A DNA stretch of 64,000 nucleotides from Candidatus Accumulibacter meliphilus (GCA_003332265.1 QPGA01000010.1:1-64000), one strand, 5' to 3'; positions 50,029-62,059 are shown, counted from the stretch's first letter. The notes: a model not told the origin generated them from the letters alone. Program-made: numbers and translations.

Positions 50029-52464
50029 ATGTCCAAAGCCGTTGAATCGCATCCTGAAGGAGAGCCGCTGCGCTCGCAGATCGACCACAAGCTGCTCTGT
50101 CAGGTAGCTAGCGACCGAGATGTCGCCGGCAAGGCGGAGTACTACCATGCGCTGGCACACGTGGCCCGCGAGCAACTGGCAGAACGTTGGGTCAACACCC
50201 AGCATGCCGACCGCGAAAACAAGGCGCGGCGGGTCTATTACCTGTCGATGGAATTCCTGATCGGGCGGGCGATGAACAACGCCTTGTCGGCTCTCGACCT
50301 GCGTGAGCAGGCAGCGACCGTGTTCACCCCGCCGGGTCCGTCACTCAACGAGGTCATGGAATGTGAACCCGATGCGGCCCTCGGCAACGGTGGCCTGGGA
50401 CGCCTGGCGGCCTGCTTCCTGGATTCGATGGCCACTCTCGGGCTGCCCTCCTGGGGCTACGGCGTACGCTATGAGTACGGGATGTTTGCCCAGTCGATCG
50501 TCAACGGCCAGCAGGTCGAGGCGCCCGAAGCCTGGGTGCATGATCGCTCGCCCTGGGAATTCCCGCGCAGCGGCAAGCACTATACGGTGCATTTTGGCGG
50601 CACTGCCGAACACAGTGGTGAATGGGCGGAATGGCACCCGGCCGACGCCGTCGAAGCCAAGGCTTTCGACCACGTCATCCCCGGTCATGGTACCGAACGG
50701 GTCAGCACCCTGCGCCTGTGGAAAGCCGCCGCCCCCTCGCAGATCGACCTCGGCGCCTTCAATACCGGCGACTACCAGCGTGCGGCCGAATTCAAGAACC
50801 GCTTCGAGAACATTTCCTGGGTCCTCTATCCCAACGACAGCACTGCCGCGGGTCGCGAACTGCGCCTGCGCCAGGAATATTTCTTCGTCTCGGCGTCGAT
50901 GCAGGACATCCTCACTCGCCATCAAAACGAGCACGGCAGCTTTGACAAGCTCGCCGACAAGGTCGCCATCCACCTCAACGACACGCATCCGGCGATCGGC
51001 GTTGCCGAATTGATGCGCCTGCTGGTCGACGAACATGCGATGAACTGGAATGCGGCCTGGGAGCAATGCCGACGCATCTTCTCGTATACCAACCACACGC
51101 TGATGCCGGAAGCGCTGGAAACCTGGAAAGTGACGCTGATGCAGCGCGTGCTGCCGCGCCACATGCTGATCATCTACCGTATCAATCAGGAATTTCTCGA
51201 CGAGGTGGCTCGCCTCTACCCGGGCGATATCGATCTCAGGCGGCGGGTGTCCCTGATCGACGACGGCAGTGGCCACGACAAAGACAAACGCGTCCGCATG
51301 GCGCACCTGAGCATTGTCGGCAGCCACCGCATCAACGGTGTCTCGCAACTGCATTCGGATCTCATGGTGCAAACCATTTTCGCCGACTTTGCCCGCCTTT
51401 ACCCGGAACGCTTTCACAACAAAACCAACGGCGTCACGCCGCGGCGCTGGCTGGCGCAGTCCAATCCTGGCTTTTCGGCGCTGCTCGACCAGCGCCTCGG
51501 CAAGGAGTGGCGTCTCGATCTCGACCGCCTGGAAGGTCTGCGCAGCGTCGCCGACGATGCCGATTTCGGGAAAGCGTTTGCGGTCGCGAAACGCGACAAC
51601 AAGCTACGCCTGGCCGACTACGTGGCCCGCGAAACGGGCATCGCGCTCAATCCTGACAGCCTCTTCGACGTCCAGGTCAAACGCATCCACGAGTACAAGC
51701 GGCAGTTGCTCAACGTCTTGCACGTCATCACCCGCTACAACGCGCTGCTGCGTGGCGAGACGGCCGGCGTAGCACCACGCAGCATCATCTTCGCCGGCAA
51801 GGCCGCTTCTTCGTATCACATGGCCAAACTGGTGATCCGGCTGATCAACGACGTCGCCGCGGTGGTCAACAACGATCCGCGCACGCGCGAGCTGTTGCAG
51901 GTCGCGTTCATCCCCAACTACGGCGTTTCCGTCGCCGAGTTGATCATGCCGGCGGCCAATCTTTCCGAACAGATTTCAACGGCCGGCACCGAAGCCTCGG
52001 GCACCGGCAACATGAAGCTCTCGCTCAACGGTGCGCTGACCATTGGTACCGAAGACGGAGCCAACATCGAGATTCGCGACCAGGTCGGTGCCGACAACAT
52101 CTTCATCTTCGGCAACAACACGGCGCAGGTTGCCGCCATCAAGCAGGCCGGTTATCAGCCAAACGATCTCTACCAGAACGACCCGGCGCTCAAGGAAGCG
52201 CTCGACAAGATCGACGGCGGCTTCTTCTCGCCCGGGGAACGCGGACGCTATCACGATGTGTTCAACTGCCTGGTCCATTACGGCGACCACTATCTGCTGC
52301 TCGCCGACTACGCCGACTATGTCGCCACGCAGGCACGCGTCGACGCCCTCTACCTGACTCCCGCCGAATGGCAGCGCAAGGCGATCCTCAACGTCGCTGG
52401 CATGGGCACCTTCTCGGCCGATCGGACGATCCGCGACTACGCCGCCGACACCTGGAAGCTTTGA
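50029..52464 (+). CDS. glgP: Glycogen/starch/alpha-glucan phosphorylase
   Basis: GlgP removes glucose-1-phosphate from glycogen ends using pyridoxal phosphate. From the ATG at 50029 it has 811 residues, the usual GT35 length; longer in-frame starts overlap glk. Conserved segments include YYLSMEFLIGRAMNNAL, PDAALGNGGLGRLAACFLDS, IHLNDTHPAIGVAELMR, KTNGVTPRRWL and VKRIHEYKRQLLNVLH. The PLP-lysine region is ASGTGNMKLSLNGALTIGT. The ATG follows GGAG at 11 nt. glgB starts 27 nt later. Confidence 0.98.
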   Translation: MSKAVESHPEGEPLRSQIDHKLLCQVASDRDVAGKAEYYHALAHVAREQLAERWVNTQHADRENKARRVYYLSMEFLIGRAMNNALSALDLREQAATVFTPPGPSLNEVMECEPDAALGNGGLGRLAACFLDSMATLGLPSWGYGVRYEYGMFAQSIVNGQQVEAPEAWVHDRSPWEFPRSGKHYTVHFGGTAEHSGEWAEWHPADAVEAKAFDHVIPGHGTERVSTLRLWKAAAPSQIDLGAFNTGDYQRAAEFKNRFENISWVLYPNDSTAAGRELRLRQEYFFVSASMQDILTRHQNEHGSFDKLADKVAIHLNDTHPAIGVAELMRLLVDEHAMNWNAAWEQCRRIFSYTNHTLMPEALETWKVTLMQRVLPRHMLIIYRINQEFLDEVARLYPGDIDLRRRVSLIDDGSGHDKDKRVRMAHLSIVGSHRINGVSQLHSDLMVQTIFADFARLYPERFHNKTNGVTPRRWLAQSNPGFSALLDQRLGKEWRLDLDRLEGLRSVADDADFGKAFAVAKRDNKLRLADYVARETGIALNPDSLFDVQVKRIHEYKRQLLNVLHVITRYNALLRGETAGVAPRSIIFAGKAASSYHMAKLVIRLINDVAAVVNNDPRTRELLQVAFIPNYGVSVAELIMPAANLSEQISTAGTEASGTGNMKLSLNGALTIGTEDGANIEIRDQVGADNIFIFGNNTAQVAAIKQAGYQPNDLYQNDPALKEALDKIDGGFFSPGERGRYHDVFNCLVHYGDHYLLLADYADYVATQARVDALYLTPAEWQRKAILNVAGMGTFSADRTIRDYAADTWKL

Positions 52465-52491
52465 ACATTCACTACTTGAGGAAACGCGTCA

Positions 52492-54671
52492 ATGATTGAC
52501 AATGCAGAGATCATTTCTCTTTGTCGGGCCGAACACGGCAACCCCTATGCAGTCCTCGGGATGCACACTGACGCCGACAAGCGGCTTTGGGTGCGCAGCA
52601 TGCAACCGGGCGCGCTGGCGGTGGCGGTACTCGACGCCAAGACCGGGAAAGAGGTCGCTGAGCTCAAGGAACGTGACGTCGAAGGCGTCGAGGGGTTTTT
52701 TGAAGGCGTCATCCCGCGTCGCCGCAACGACTTCTCCTACCGCCTGCGCATCACCTGGGAGAACGACGTCCAGGAAACCGACGATCCCTATCGTTTCTGG
52801 GCGGTGCTCGGCGAGATGGACGTCTGGCTGCTCGCCGAAGGTTCGCACCTGCGTCCCTTCGAGCGCCTCGGCGCGCACCTCTGCGAAATCGACGGCGTCG
52901 CCGGAACGGCATTCGCCGTCTGGGCGCCTGACGCCCAGCGGGTCAGCGTCGTCGGTGACTTCAATAACTGGGACGGCCGTCGCCACCCGATGCGCCTGCG
53001 CCGCGAATGTGGTGCCTGGGAGATCTTCCTGCCCGGGGTGAGCGCCGGCGCCCGTTACAAATACGAAATCCGCTCTCGCCACGGCCATCTGCTGCCCCTC
53101 AAGTCCGATCCCTACGGCTTCGAAGCCGAGTTGCGGCCATCGACGGCCTCGGTGGTCTGCGCCCTGCCGCCACCGGTCGCAGCCATGCCCGTCCCGGCCG
53201 GCGACCTGCTCGGCGCGCCGCTGTCGATCTACGAAGTGCACCTGGCTTCCTGGCGGCGCGCCGACGATGGCGGCTTTCCCGACTGGCAACGCCTGACCGA
53301 AACGCTGATCCCCTACGTCGTCGACCTGGGCTTCACCCATCTTGAGTTGCTGCCGATTTCCGAACATCCCTTCGACGGTTCCTGGGGCTATCAGCCGCTC
53401 GGGCTTTACGCCCCCACCGCCCGTCACGGCAGCCCGGCCGGCTTCTGCCAGTTCGTCAGTGCCTGCCATGCCGCCGGTCTGCGCGTGCTGGTCGACTGGG
53501 TACCGGCGCATTTCCCGACCGACGAACACGGTCTGAGTCGCTTCGACGGCGATGCGCTCTACGAACACGCCGATCCCCGTGAAGGCATGCACCAGGACTG
53601 GGGCACACTGATCTACAACTTCGGTCGTCGCGAAGTGAGCAACTACCTGATCGGCAACGCCCTGTTCTGGATCGAGCGTTACGGCGTCGACGGCCTGCGC
53701 GTCGATGCCGTGGCTTCGATGCTCTACCGCGACTACAGCCGCTCCGAAGGGCAGTGGCTGCCAAACGTGCATGGCGGCCGCGAAAACCTCGAGGCCGTCG
53801 CCTTCCTGCGCCGCATGAACGAGGTCCTCGGTCAGGAGCACCCGGCGACCGACACCCACGCCGAGGAGTCGACCGCCTGGCCGATGGTCAGCCGGCCGCC
53901 GTCAATGGGCGGCCTCGGTTTCCACTACAAGTGGAACATGGGCTGGATGCACGACGTCCTGTCCTACATGGCGCAGGATCCGATTTATCGCCGCTACCAT
54001 CACAACAAGCTCAGCTTCGGAATGATGTACGCCTTCACCGAGAACTACGTCCTGCCGCTGTCGCACGACGAAGTGGTGCACGGCAAGGGCTCCTTGCTCA
54101 ACAAGATGCCCGGCGACACCTGGCAGAAATTCGCCAACCTGCGTTCGCTCTACGGCTTCATGTGGGCGCACCCGGGCAAGAAGCTGCTCTTCATGGGCGG
54201 CGAATTCGGCCAGTGGAGCGAGTGGAATGAAGCCGTCTCTCTCGACTGGGCCTTGCTCGATTTCCCGAACCACGCCGGCGTCCGCAATCTGGTTCGCGAC
54301 CTCAACAGCCTCTACCGCAGCCGTCCTGCCCTGCATGAAGTCGATTTCGAACCGGCTGGTTTCGAGTGGATCGCGGCCGACGACGCCGATAATTCGGTGG
54401 TCGCCTTCGTGCGCTGGACGCGTGATCGTTCGCGCGCCATGCTCTACGTCGGCAACTTCACCCCGGTCATTCACAAAGACTACCGCATCGGCGTGCCGCA
54501 TGCCGGCAGGTTCTACGAGCGCATCAACACCGACTCGCAGTACTACGGCGGCAGCAACGTCGGCAACGGGCCTGACGGACTGGTCGCCGAATCAGTCGCC
54601 GCGCACGGCCGCGAGTTTTCGCTGCGCCTCACCCTGCCCCCCCTCGCAGCACTGTTCCTCGAATGGGTACC

Positions 54672-54675
<4 letters not shown>
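52492..54675 (+). CDS. glgB: 1,4-alpha-glucan branching enzyme
   Basis: GlgB makes alpha-1,6 branches in glycogen. It has 727 residues, matching the long form with an extra N-terminal beta-sandwich domain. A CBM48 domain (about 120-210) with FAVWAPDAQRVSVVGDFNNWDG precedes the GH13 barrel (about 240-600). Catalytic residues are in GLRVDAVASMLYRDYSR (nucleophile Asp), HAEESTAWP (acid Glu) and LPLSHDEVVHGKGSLL (third Asp). The C-terminal all-beta domain follows. The end overlaps glgX by 4 nt. Confidence 0.98.
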
Positions 54676-56683
<2,008 letters not shown>

Positions 56684-56687
<4 letters not shown>

Positions 56688-57400
56688 AGTCTGGCGGCGC
56701 AGCGGCAACGCCCAGCAAGCCGGCCGCTGCGCACCAATCGCCACGCAGGCTGCTCGCCGCCGCTCTGCTCGCGCTGAGTGCTTCGGCAGCTGGCGTCGAG
56801 ACGATCACTGGCGGCCAGTACGCGGCGCCGGTCGAGCACTATGGCCATTTCGCACTCGGCCGGCCACACGAATACGCCCGCCTGACGGTGAGCACCAGCA
56901 ACGGCCAGCGCCATTCCCTCGAACTTCCCGAGGACGCCGTGTTCGAGGATCTGGCGCCGCGGCTGGTCACGCTGGCAGCCGGCGAGCCGCCGGAACTCCT
57001 GGCTATCGTCAGTCAACGCGACAGCGGCTCGCGCCTGGCGCTGATCGGCTTGCGCGACGACCGCCTCGTAATCAGCGCCCAGTCGCCGCCAATCGGCACC
57101 CCCATGCGCTGGCTGAACCCGGTCGGCGTTGCCGACCTCGACGGCGACGGACAAGCCGAGATCGCCGCGGTCACCACCCCGCATCGCAGCGGCACGCTGC
57201 GCATCTACCGGCGCAAGGGAAAGCGGTTGCTCGAGGTCGCCGCACTGGCCGGCGTTTCGAATCACGTCTACGGCTCGTCCGAGCTGGCCATGTCGCTAGC
57301 GCTGACCATCGCCGGCCAAATGCAGTTGCTGGTCCCCGACTCGACACACCTCCGATTGCGCATCATCGCGCTGCACGACGGGCAAAGCGGCGTCGCCTAA
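56684..57400 (+). CDS. Exported FG-GAP/VCBS-like repeat protein
   Basis: A 238-residue protein from a GTG that overlaps the glgX stop. A hydrophobic stretch RRLLAAALLALSASAAG (about 19-35) looks like a signal peptide, so it is probably periplasmic. The motif VGVADLDGDGQAEIAAVTT (about 146-164) is a calcium-binding FG-GAP/integrin-alpha blade, and a second weaker blade may precede it. No enzyme motif is visible. Coupling to cytoplasmic glycogen genes is odd for an exported protein, and its role is unknown. Confidence 0.75.
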
Positions 57401-57416
57401 CGAATAAGGATTGCAC

Positions 57417-58364
57417 TCAGCGCCAACCACGCATCAGCGCGACGCCGTGTGCCCCCGCGTGACAAGCCGTTTCGAGCATCTCCGGCTGCATCCCGCCAAG
57501 CGCGTATACCGGTAGCGGCGAGCGTTCGACGAGGCGCGAGAACTCCGCCCAGCCGATGCCGGTCGCGCCGGGATGGCTGGGGGTGGGCAGCAGCGGACCG
57601 AGAACGACGAAATCCAGCCCGAGTTGCGCCGCCCGCGTGAGATCGGCGGCGCCGTGGCAGGAGGCGGCGACGCGCGCGAAATCCGGTCGGCGGTCGAGCT
57701 GCCAGAGCTGCTGCGACGAGAGGTGGAGGCCGTGGGCGCCGACCGTGCGGGCCAGTTCCTGATCGTCGTTGATCAGCACGCAGGCCTTTGCCGCACCGCC
57801 AGCGAGGGCCATGACGGCGCGTGCGAATGCCAGCCGCTGCGCTGGTGCCAGCGTCTTGTCGCGCAGTTGCAGCAGGTGTAAGCCGCCCGCCAGGGCACGT
57901 TCGATGCGCTGCAGTTCGGCTTCGACGCCGTTCTCTTCGGCATTGCTCAGCGCATAGACAGGCGGCAGTTCAAGCGCCTGCAGGATCGGGCCATTGGCGG
58001 GGAGAATCGGTGCGACGCCGGCCGGCTCGCCTATTTTCAGCCAGGCGAAAGCACTGTGCTCGATTGGCGCGATCTCGCCGTGCCAGGCGTGGATGCGGTA
58101 GAAGCGCAGGCGGACGCTGGCGTGCGGATAGGTGAACTCGCAGCAAAGCCATGGCCAGACGTCGTCGACCGTAATTCCCAGCTCTTCCTGCAATTCGCGC
58201 ACCAGTGCCTGATACAGCGTCTCGCCCGGCTCGACCTTGCCGCCCGGAAACTCCCAGTAACCGGCGTAGACCTTGCCGGGCGGCCGTTGCGCGAGCAGAA
58301 ACTCCGGCGCCGTCGCATTGCCGCGCAGCAGGACGGCCGCGGCAACTTCGGTGATGGTGGTCAT
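57417..58364 (-). CDS. Nudix hydrolase fused to a thiamine-phosphate-synthase-like domain
   Basis: A 315-residue two-domain protein. Residues about 1-130 are a MutT-like Nudix domain with the full Nudix box GGKVEPGETLYQALVREL followed by QEELG; MutT hydrolyses 8-oxo-dGTP. Residues about 135-315 resemble ThiE/TenI, with LLQLRDKTLAP, VLINDDQELARTVGAHGLHL and VLGPLLPTPSHPGATGIGW. This fusion is known in proteobacteria; the second half is thought not to replace ThiE, and its substrate is not settled. The start overlaps the DUF815 gene stop by 4 nt. Confidence 0.9.
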   Translation of the reverse strand: MTTITEVAAAVLLRGNATAPEFLLAQRPPGKVYAGYWEFPGGKVEPGETLYQALVRELQEELGITVDDVWPWLCCEFTYPHASVRLRFYRIHAWHGEIAPIEHSAFAWLKIGEPAGVAPILPANGPILQALELPPVYALSNAEENGVEAELQRIERALAGGLHLLQLRDKTLAPAQRLAFARAVMALAGGAAKACVLINDDQELARTVGAHGLHLSSQQLWQLDRRPDFARVAASCHGAADLTRAAQLGLDFVVLGPLLPTPSHPGATGIGWAEFSRLVERSPLPVYALGGMQPEMLETACHAGAHGVALMRGWR

Positions 58365-59302
58365 CGAGCGGCCAGTCGCGCCGCGCGAGGCCCCGTTTTG
58401 GTGCGCGATCGTTTCGGGCGAGCCGGCGACGTCAGCTGCCGCCCCGCCCAGTCACGCGCGAACTGCCAGGCGACGCGGCCGCTGCGCGAACCGCGTTCGA
58501 GCGCCCAGTTGAGCGCGTCGCGTTCGGCAGCCCGGATCTCATCCTCGGCGCAGCCAAAAGACTTCAGCCAGTGAGCGACGATGTTCAGGTAGGCGTCCTG
58601 GTCGAACGGGTAAAAGGAAATCCATAGCCCGAAGCGCTCCGAGAGCGAAATCTTCTCCTCGATCGCCTCGCCGGGATGAATCTCCTCGCCGACGCGCTTG
58701 CTTTCGAGGTTTTCGGCAAAGTACTCGGGCATCAGATGGCGGCGGTTCGACGTCGCGTAGATCAGCACGTTTTCGGGCGCTGCCGCGATCGAGCCGTCGA
58801 GGACGACTTTGAGCGCCTTGTAGCGCGCGTCGCCGGAGTCGAAGGACAGGTCGTCGCAAAAGATGATGAAGCGCTCGGGGCGCCCGTCGATCAGCTCGAC
58901 GATATCCGGCAGCTCGGTAAGATCGCCCTTCTCCACCTCGATGACCCGCAGACCATCGGCCGCGTAGGCATTGAGCAGCGCCTTGATCAGCGACGACTTG
59001 CCCGAACCGCGCGTGCCGGTAAGCAGCACATTGTTGGCCGGCTGGCCGGCGACGAAGTGACGGGTATTGGCGTCGATACGCGCTTTCTGTTGCTCGATAT
59101 CGTGCAGGTCGTCGAGCTGGATGGCAGGCAGGTGGGTAATCGGCTGCAAGTAGCCGACACCGCGACTCTTGCGCCAGCGAAAGGCTTTCGCCGCTTGCCA
59201 GTCGGGTAACGGCGATGCTGGAGGGAGCAAGGGTTCGATGCGCTCGAGGAGCTGCTCGGCGCGCTGCAGAAAGCTGGCAAGTTGCCGGAAGGGATCAGTC
59301 AT
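58361..59302 (-). CDS. DUF815 family AAA ATPase
   Basis: A 313-residue P-loop ATPase. Walker A is LLTGTRGSGKSSLIKALL (about 94-111), Walker B is RFIIFCDDLSFD, and a sensor-type segment LIYATSNRRHLMPEYF follows. ERFGLWISFYPFDQDAYL is also typical of DUF815. The molecular function of the family is unknown; the fold suggests a role like DnaA/DnaC-type loaders. It is followed with a 4-nt overlap by the Nudix-ThiE gene and is divergent from mltA. Confidence 0.9.
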   Translation of the reverse strand: MTDPFRQLASFLQRAEQLLERIEPLLPPASPLPDWQAAKAFRWRKSRGVGYLQPITHLPAIQLDDLHDIEQQKARIDANTRHFVAGQPANNVLLTGTRGSGKSSLIKALLNAYAADGLRVIEVEKGDLTELPDIVELIDGRPERFIIFCDDLSFDSGDARYKALKVVLDGSIAAAPENVLIYATSNRRHLMPEYFAENLESKRVGEEIHPGEAIEEKISLSERFGLWISFYPFDQDAYLNIVAHWLKSFGCAEDEIRAAERDALNWALERGSRSGRVAWQFARDWAGRQLTSPARPKRSRTKTGPRAARLAAR

Positions 59303-59351
59303 CGGACGGTATACTCAGCGGATTGACGAACCCGACACTGTAGCCAAAACC

Positions 59352-60620
59352 ATGCTCAAAAGCCAATCACGGACGCCGCGTAAAGCGCTTACAGCGCGGA
59401 GCCTCGGCGCCCTTGCCGCCACCCTGCTGACCTTGCTGCTCACCGCCTGCGGCACGAAAAGCGAAGCACCAAAAGGCGACTGCCCGGTCTGCCCGACCTG
59501 TCCGGTGTGTGAGCCGGGTGCCACGGCCAGGCCGACCGAGCCAGCGACGCCCGCCTACAAGCCGCTGCAACCGGCACGCTGGAGCGACTTGCCGGCCTGG
59601 AGCGACGACGATCTGCGCGCCGCCTTGCCGGCTTTTCTGCAATCCTGCCGCGCCTTGGCCAAGCGTCCGCAGTGGTCTCTCTGGCGCACGGCCTGCGAGC
59701 AGGCGCAGGCATTGCCGTCCCCCTCCAGCGCCGCCCTGCGCAGCTTCTTCGAGTCCCACTTCCAGCCATGGCTGCTGACCAATCCCGACGGCAGCAGCGA
59801 CGGTCTGGTGACCGGCTACTACGAACCGCTGCTGCGGGGTTCGCGAACCCGCGGCACACCCTATCTCGAAGCCGTCCTCGGCGTTCCCCCCGACCTGCTG
59901 CGCATCGATCTCGGCGCCGTCCAGCCGGAACTCAAGAACCTGCGCCTGCGCGGTCGCCTGCAGGGCAACAAGGTCGTTCCCTACTACACGCGAGCCGAGA
60001 TCACCAGGGGCGACCAGTCCAAGAGCGGTCGCGTTCTGCTCTGGGTCGACGACCCGGTTGAACTCTTCTTCCTGCAGATCCAGGGCTCGGGGCGCGTCCG
60101 CCTGCCCGACGGCAGCATGACGCGCCTGGCCTTCGCCGACCAGAACGGCCACCCCTATCAGTCGATCGGCAAACTGCTCGTCGAGCGCGGCGAAATGAGC
60201 CTCGATCAGGCCTCGATGCAGGGCATCAAACAATGGGCGCGCGCCAATCCGACGCGGCTCAGCGAACTGCTGAACGCCAACCCGCGCTACGTCTTCTTCA
60301 GCGAACAAGCCATCAAAGGTGGCGATGGCGAGGGTCCGAGCGGGGCCCTGAGCGTACCGCTGACGCCCGAGCGCAGCATCGCCGTCGATCCCCGCCATGT
60401 CCCTCTTGGCGCCCCCGTTTTCCTGTCCACGACCCGACCGTCGACAAGCACCCCGCTGCGCCGACTGATGCTGGCCCAGGATACCGGCAGCGCGATTCGC
60501 GGCGTCGTACGCGCCGACTTCTTCTGGGGTTTCGGCGAGCAAGCCGCCACCGAGGCCGGACGGATGAAACAGGAAGGCAGGATGTGGGTACTCCTGCCGC
60601 CGGGCGCCGCACCAGAATAG
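59352..60620 (+). CDS. mltA: Membrane-bound lytic murein transglycosylase A, lipoprotein
   Basis: MltA cleaves peptidoglycan glycan strands to 1,6-anhydro products and is anchored in the outer membrane. The 422-residue protein starts MLKSQSRTPRKALTARSLG. The hydrophobic segment ends in the lipobox LLTAC (Cys about 33). Right after it, CPVCPTCPVC places four Cys at C-x2-C spacing before a Pro-rich linker, which is unusual. The MltA barrel has GLVTGYYEPLLRGSRTRG, the 3D domain follows, and catalytic Asp residues occur in DPRHVPLGAPVFLS and LMLAQDTGSAIRG. It is divergent from the DUF815 gene. Confidence 0.95.
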   Translation: MLKSQSRTPRKALTARSLGALAATLLTLLLTACGTKSEAPKGDCPVCPTCPVCEPGATARPTEPATPAYKPLQPARWSDLPAWSDDDLRAALPAFLQSCRALAKRPQWSLWRTACEQAQALPSPSSAALRSFFESHFQPWLLTNPDGSSDGLVTGYYEPLLRGSRTRGTPYLEAVLGVPPDLLRIDLGAVQPELKNLRLRGRLQGNKVVPYYTRAEITRGDQSKSGRVLLWVDDPVELFFLQIQGSGRVRLPDGSMTRLAFADQNGHPYQSIGKLLVERGEMSLDQASMQGIKQWARANPTRLSELLNANPRYVFFSEQAIKGGDGEGPSGALSVPLTPERSIAVDPRHVPLGAPVFLSTTRPSTSTPLRRLMLAQDTGSAIRGVVRADFFWGFGEQAATEAGRMKQEGRMWVLLPPGAAPE

Positions 60621-60661
60621 CTTCAACGCAGCACGCGCCGGTGCATCGAGCCCCACAAAGG

Positions 60662-60716
60662 GGCGCCAGCAAACGAAAAACGCACAAGACTGGTGCGTTT
60701 TTCGTTTGCTGGCGCC
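60662..60716. repeat. 24-bp perfect inverted repeat with NtrC-like centre
   Basis: Two perfectly complementary 24-bp arms (60662-60685 and 60693-60716) flank a 7-nt centre AAGACTG. The middle reads GCACA-N5-GGTGC, one base from the NtrC core consensus, centred about 85 bp upstream of the predicted amtB start of transcription. As RNA it could also act as the mltA terminator, although no T-tract follows. Confidence 0.8.
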
Positions 60717-60747
60717 AAAATCCCTGATTGCACGCACCATCTAGTGC

Positions 60748-60764
60748 CGGCACGCATCTTGCTT
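60748..60764 (+). promoter_or_regulatory. Sigma-54 promoter of amtB
   Basis: CGGCACG-CATC-TTGCTT matches TGGCACG-N4-TTGCW except for the first base of the -24 element. It lies 32 nt upstream of the amtB ATG, leaving room for a short leader and AGGAGGGG. Confidence 0.8.
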
Positions 60765-60795
60765 GATGGCTTCGACACGATTTTCAGGAGGGGCC

Positions 60796-61998
60796 ATGGA
60801 AGTTCTCAAGTCTGGTAGCGACGTTCTCTTCATTCTGCTCGGCGGCATTATGGTGCTCGCCATGCACTCCGGTTTTGCCTTTCTCGAACTGGGCACGGTG
60901 CGCAAGAAGAGCCAGGTCAATGCACTGGTAAAAATCCTTACCGACTTCTCGGTATCGACAATCGCCTATTTCTTCATCGGCTACAGCATCGCCTACGGCA
61001 TCGATTTCTTCCATGGCGCCGACACCCTGCTGCAGAAGAACGGCTACGAGCTGACCAAGTTCTTCTTCCTGCTGACCTTTGCGGCAGCCATCCCGGCCAT
61101 CGTTTCGGGTGGCATCGCCGAGCGCGCCAAATTCAATCCGCAGCTGGCGGCGACTTTCATGATCGTTGCCTTCATCTACCCATTCTTCGAAGGCATCGCC
61201 TGGAATCATGCCTTCGGCGTACAGGCGTGGTTGAAAGCGACCTATGGTGCCGAGTTCCACGATTTCGCCGGATCGGTCGTGGTGCACGCCATGGGCGGCT
61301 GGATAGCGCTGCCGGCAGTGCTGCTGCTCGGCGCGCGCCATGGGCGCTACAACCAGCAGGGCGGAATCTCCGCACACCCGCCGTCGTCGATCCCCTTTCT
61401 CGCACTTGGCGCCTGGATCCTGACCGTCGGCTGGTTCGGCTTCAACGTGATGAGCGCGCAAACGATCGAAAACATCTCCGGGCTGGTGGCCATAAATTCG
61501 CTGATGGCCATGGTCGGCGGCACGCTGGTGGCACTGGTGGCGGGCAAGAACGACCCGGGCTTCGTGCACAACGGCCCGCTCGCCGGTCTGGTCGCCGTCT
61601 GTGCCGGCTCGGACATCATGCACCCGATGGGCGCACTGGTCGTTGGTGGCATCGCCGGCGGCATGTTCGTGGTGATGTTCACGCTCACCCAGAACCGCTG
61701 GAAAATAGACGACGTCCTCGGCGTCTGGCCGCTGCACGGCCTGTGCGGTGCCTGGGGCGGTATCGCCGCCGGCATTTTCGGCAGCCAGGCACTGGGCGGT
61801 GTCGGCGGCATCGCCTTCATGCCGCAGCTGATCATGACCGCACTGGCCATCGTCATCGCGCTGGTCGGCAGCTACATTGTCTATGGCGTCCTGAAAGCAG
61901 CCATCGGCCTACGTCTCGACCAGGAGCAGGAATACAACGGCGCCGATCTCTCGATCCACAACATCACGTCCACCCCCGAGCGGGAAAGCAACTGGTAA
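60796..61998 (+). CDS. amtB: Ammonium transporter
   Basis: AmtB carries ammonium across the inner membrane under nitrogen limitation and is normally gated by the PII protein GlnK. The 400-residue product starts MEVLKSGSDVLFILLGG after AGGAGGGG; an upstream ATG is less likely. About eleven hydrophobic segments are present. The paired pore His residues are in DFAGSVVVHAMGGW and VWPLHGLCGAWGG. No separate signal peptide is obvious. glnK is not adjacent in the window, unlike the common glnK-amtB pair. The sigma-54 promoter ties it to NtrC. Confidence 0.96.
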   Translation: MEVLKSGSDVLFILLGGIMVLAMHSGFAFLELGTVRKKSQVNALVKILTDFSVSTIAYFFIGYSIAYGIDFFHGADTLLQKNGYELTKFFFLLTFAAAIPAIVSGGIAERAKFNPQLAATFMIVAFIYPFFEGIAWNHAFGVQAWLKATYGAEFHDFAGSVVVHAMGGWIALPAVLLLGARHGRYNQQGGISAHPPSSIPFLALGAWILTVGWFGFNVMSAQTIENISGLVAINSLMAMVGGTLVALVAGKNDPGFVHNGPLAGLVAVCAGSDIMHPMGALVVGGIAGGMFVVMFTLTQNRWKIDDVLGVWPLHGLCGAWGGIAAGIFGSQALGGVGGIAFMPQLIMTALAIVIALVGSYIVYGVLKAAIGLRLDQEQEYNGADLSIHNITSTPERESNW

Positions 61999-62020
61999 GG
62001 ACTGATTGCGAGCTGTCGAG

Positions 62021-62049
62021 CGAGGCCCGCGGATTTCTCCGCGGCCTCG
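62021..62049. terminator. Hairpin between amtB and the GxxExxY gene
   Basis: CGAGGC(C)CGCGGA, loop TTTC, TCCGCGGCCTCG forms a stem of about 12 bp with one bulged base between two convergent genes. There is no strong T-run; a bidirectional terminator role is inferred. Confidence 0.5.
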
Positions 62050-62059
62050 TGCCGCTGGA

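Noticed and set aside
60732..60747. GCACCATCTAGTGC near the amtB promoter as an NtrC site
   Set aside because: The half-sites are one base too close for the NtrC consensus and the site would overlap the -24 element.
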